Shown here: positions 7,801 to 8,607 of the stretch, piece after piece
Layout: the number at the start of each line of letters is the position of its first letter
Position numbering within the stretch: position 1 is the stretch's first letter
Source of the DNA: Bacteriovoracaceae bacterium
GTDB lineage: Bacteria; Bdellovibrionota; UBA1018
Assembly (NCBI GenBank): GCA_947446835.1
Contig: CANFHS010000099.1
Span: forward strand, 1-8,607
Reading direction: 5' to 3'
Length of the DNA: 8,607 nucleotides
Position numbers and translations under genes: made by a program
Notes under the pieces: generated by a model
Told to the model about the DNA's origin: nothing
Database searches by the model: none
What the model saw: the letters and a program-made list of their open reading frames with translations, nothing else

Positions 7801-8134
7801 AAATGAGGCGAGGGCTTTTTTCGGGGGTCGATTCGAAGGTCAGGGTCGAGGCTTCGGCGGGATACTGCCAGGGTGCGAAATCGGTGGCCGAAAGCGGGGT
7901 GCCTCGCCAGGCGTCGCTCGGAACCGGGTCCAGCAGCGAGATGTCCTCGCCGCGCGCGGCCCGGTCGATGAGCTCGTCGCGGTCCAGGGGCCGACCGTGG
8001 TCCTGCAGGTCCACTGCGGGCGCTCCCAGCGCGTTCAGGGGGATCCCGACCACTGCGGCCTGCGCCGGGGCCACGCTCCAGGCGGCGCCCAGTGTGAGCA
8101 GCAATGCAGTCGCGAGCCGGAAACGCGAGATCAT
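4865..8134 (-). CDS. Large exported protein of unknown function with an HEFLH motif
   Basis: I do not recognise this 1089-residue protein. Residues 1-26 are a clear Sec signal peptide (basic MISRFR, then a hydrophobic core) ending in AQA before AVV, so it is exported. No lipobox is seen. Residues 27 to about 330 are mixed, with a helical stretch from about 215. A helical, possibly coiled region spans about 374-432. Beta-rich blocks at about 437-527 and 579-663 contain alternating polar and hydrophobic residues. A mainly helical C-terminal part contains HEFLH at 852-856, which fits the zinc-protease HExxH pattern, with E879 or later acidic residues as possible third ligands. The four cysteines (424, 435, 936, 973) fall into two local pairs and could form disulfides. 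The start at 8132-8134 has GAGGGGGG upstream. A longer TTG start at 8186-8188 would fall inside the likely -35 box and would bury the signal peptide. The S8 peptidase follows after 18 bases in the same frame. Export is well supported; a metallopeptidase role is only a possibility. Confidence 0.85.
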   Translation of the reverse strand: MISRFRLATALLLTLGAAWSVAPAQAAVVGIPLNALGAPAVDLQDHGRPLDRDELIDRAARGEDISLLDPVPSDAWRGTPLSATDFAPWQYPAEASTLTFESTPEKSPRLIFRARVSTGQDPGARSFQLTLSPREHAALSTAALLRKLGYPVPSPRHYRELTLRFDSIEQRDRVLESVFTRTTMVSAHWEIERPKDAPWVRLKDVLLEPAQIDFWPFHWGLMTESLLGGRRALRALLVAQLLTDIPENVNLYPFSVGRILSETLVLAHPYADAYREASRDDLRWVARKIAALSRADLVEVVAAGRYPADISLLLVERLVARQKHLASIFDVSPPGADYRYEPRITAGAVHRGKATQADYEGYAISFSAEDPRNPLTRNELMRFLEIEAVNAGLQKLTDTINSALTLQSTTEQMNHHLRDLQKRCLAELQAGKPFCTRPVGVWGGLAGGLRIQADRSVVTGSYYIGDSRVQLVDKIGASASLGYFASRDGLPQIGRFHERIGPTPLMGGDYTRLSVNRDYVHVRPLVSLKQAQKESWEHLDVPAFMKKLARSLDPELALSPAPGKGLPSELLEDLKVGESFIITDSISFGSELQGTAPLANVLNLAVMGYGPTVGLAVDGQTAILKRTTITRAPNGFQVYLQRMNRNALDWSVALSFSFDVAKLSHADKNGVAATKAFLLGDTPDARTPEGQGERRKLAVALHGLLDSNSSEFLESEFGHYGLQHALTARINRARLLALQWFGLEESHLLRIRPPGGPDGHVAPDREFERQLFSHRIVRTRGANYSALLNDVISGLSTGLRPLPEAGENPANSPGGLSAWATWSSEAELTASQELRPVAIAQHHWNGWSMSRHEFLHVLDGIEAKIRPLNLQKPIFRRDEFKDMSRIQFYDIVSKLVIAPEGLQRLMDRFFPLGGSTDDTIQAMIETEGREDYNRWCRSREMGLPFGETEGDHWMPEASWRDPRSTEASPRERCIKPWMRALLDLQSRTQDGVQAGKAKERVVFNARLLRALETTLPFEKFLSLLGRENWFFSAKVSGFRAGDPRGETDEVSDTVGTLNPREGTGPFSELGALLGISTQELQGRYLSDGF

Positions 8135-8140
8135 CCAGGG

Positions 8141-8148
8141 CCCCCCTC
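8141..8148 (-). promoter_or_regulatory. Ribosome binding site of the large exported protein
   Basis: On the minus strand GAGGGGGG ends six bases before the ATG at 8134. It selects this start over the longer TTG start at 8188. It also lies in a possible hairpin: CCCCGG (8155-8160) can pair with CC and GGGG (8143-8150) across a TAGG loop and a two-base bulge, which could partly hide the site. Confidence 0.5.
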
Positions 8149-8159
8149 GGCCTACCGGG

Positions 8160-8188
8160 GTGGTAGCTTGGGTGCCTTGGCGCGTCAA
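8160..8188 (-). promoter_or_regulatory. Candidate sigma-70-type promoter for the five-gene unit
   Basis: On the minus strand TTGACG (8183-8188) matches the -35 consensus at five of six bases. A 17-base spacer separates it from TACCAC (8160-8165), a weak -10 with three of six matches. Transcription would start about 7 bases downstream and leave a leader of roughly 20 bases containing the ribosome binding site of the large exported protein. It sits in the only gap of any size between genes and would drive the exported protein, S8 peptidase, xerD, M50 protease and trpS. The poor -10 and high GC keep this tentative. Confidence 0.4.
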
Positions 8189-8212
8189 GTCGCTCGGAGG
8201 TCTGGCGCGGGA

Positions 8213-8607
8213 TCAGGGGATCGGAGGACTGATCAGCCTGAGGTAGAAGTCCCAGTCCCAGAAAGCCCCGGGGTCCGTGTGGTCATTGCAGTTGAGCGAG
8301 GCCAGCTCGCTGCTCTTGAAATAGGGCTTGGACCAGAAGTCGTGCCCGATGATGTGCAGGTGATCGACCGTGATGCCGTGCTTGCGGGTCAGGTACTGCA
8401 CGAGCTGGGCGGACTGACGGTACATGGCGTCCGTGTAGTAGTCGGAGCTTTCGATGAACCCCTCATGCTCGATTCCGATGGCCAGGCGGTTCCAGCAGCG
8501 CGCGTGCCAGGCGCGGTCCGTCTCGTGGACCAGCTGCTTGACGTAGCCATCGCGGCTGCGGATCACGTAGTGCGCGCTGACCTGCGCGGCCGGGTTCTTG
8601 AGCCAGG
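8213..8607 (-). CDS. N-acetylmuramoyl-L-alanine amidase (Amidase_2), C-terminal part, cut by window edge
   Basis: This zinc amidase would cleave the bond between N-acetylmuramic acid and L-alanine in peptidoglycan, for wall turnover, recycling or lysis. The last 130 residues are visible; the N terminus lies beyond the right edge. Counting from the first whole codon, QVSAHYVI carries the first zinc ligand H12, LAIGIEHEG carries the catalytic-type Glu E46, HIIGHD carries H88, and NDHTDPGAFWDW carries D111. This matches the AmpD / T7 lysozyme fold pattern, in which the ligands are His, His and Asp or Cys. The spacing H88 to D111 (23 residues) is longer than in AmpD (10), and the extra loop contains C106. 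The Lys that precedes TDPG by two residues in AmpD is here D108, with H109 adjacent. A GTG at 8564-8566 would be a false internal start, because the family match continues upstream to the window end. The gene ends 78 bases before the large exported protein; I see no terminator between them. The missing N terminus prevents a call on export. Confidence 0.92.
   Translation of the reverse strand, partial: WLKNPAAQVSAHYVIRSRDGYVKQLVHETDRAWHARCWNRLAIGIEHEGFIESSDYYTDAMYRQSAQLVQYLTRKHGITVDHLHIIGHDFWSKPYFKSSELASLNCNDHTDPGAFWDWDFYLRLISPPIP

Noticed and set aside
417..8134. C-terminal Phe on three neighbouring proteins as an outer-membrane barrel insertion signal
   Set aside because: The M50 protease, S8 peptidase and large exported protein all end in Phe. 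The M50 protein is an inner-membrane enzyme, and none shows the alternating last-strand pattern expected of a barrel, so this is likely coincidence.
8189..8212. Terminator between the amidase and the large exported protein
   Set aside because: I looked for a GC-rich stem followed by a T-run on the minus strand after the amidase stop and found none. The short GC stem further down overlaps the next gene's ribosome binding site and has no T-tract.

Overview
The window is GC-rich and densely packed. It carries six protein-coding genes, all on the minus strand, with no RNA gene, mobile element, CRISPR array or long non-coding stretch. Sec-type signal peptides on two large proteins and a cell-wall amidase point to a bacterium with a substantial extracytoplasmic proteome. 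The style of the exported subtilase and the xerD / site-2 protease / trpS clustering recall Bdellovibrionota and former Deltaproteobacteria, or possibly Acidobacteriota. This placement is a low-confidence impression from memory, since no taxonomic marker can be searched here.

In the direction of transcription (high to low coordinates) the order is as follows. (1) The C-terminal part of a zinc-dependent N-acetylmuramoyl-L-alanine amidase (Amidase_2), cut by the right edge. (2) A 78-base gap holding the only good promoter candidate and a strong ribosome binding site. (3) A gene for a 1089-residue exported protein I do not recognise, with an HEFLH motif and four cysteines. (4) A 928-residue exported S8 (subtilisin-like) serine peptidase with an intact catalytic triad and a long beta-rich C-terminal extension. 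(5) The tyrosine recombinase XerD. (6) A small M50 site-2-type intramembrane metalloprotease. (7) The N-terminal 129 residues of tryptophanyl-tRNA synthetase (TrpS), cut by the left edge.

Items 3 to 7 are separated by only about 3 to 50 bases and probably form one transcription unit: two secreted proteins followed by chromosome-maintenance, membrane-proteolysis and translation genes. The most interesting part is the pair of large exported proteins. The unknown protein and the peptidase lie in the same reading frame with one TGA between them, and could act together outside the cytoplasm. An S8 and an M50 protease in one operon is also worth a look as a possible two-step proteolysis arrangement, though nothing in the sequence proves it.

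Several starts were moved inward from the longest possible ORF because the inner ATG has a better Shine-Dalgarno sequence and gives a clean signal peptide or a family-typical N terminus.
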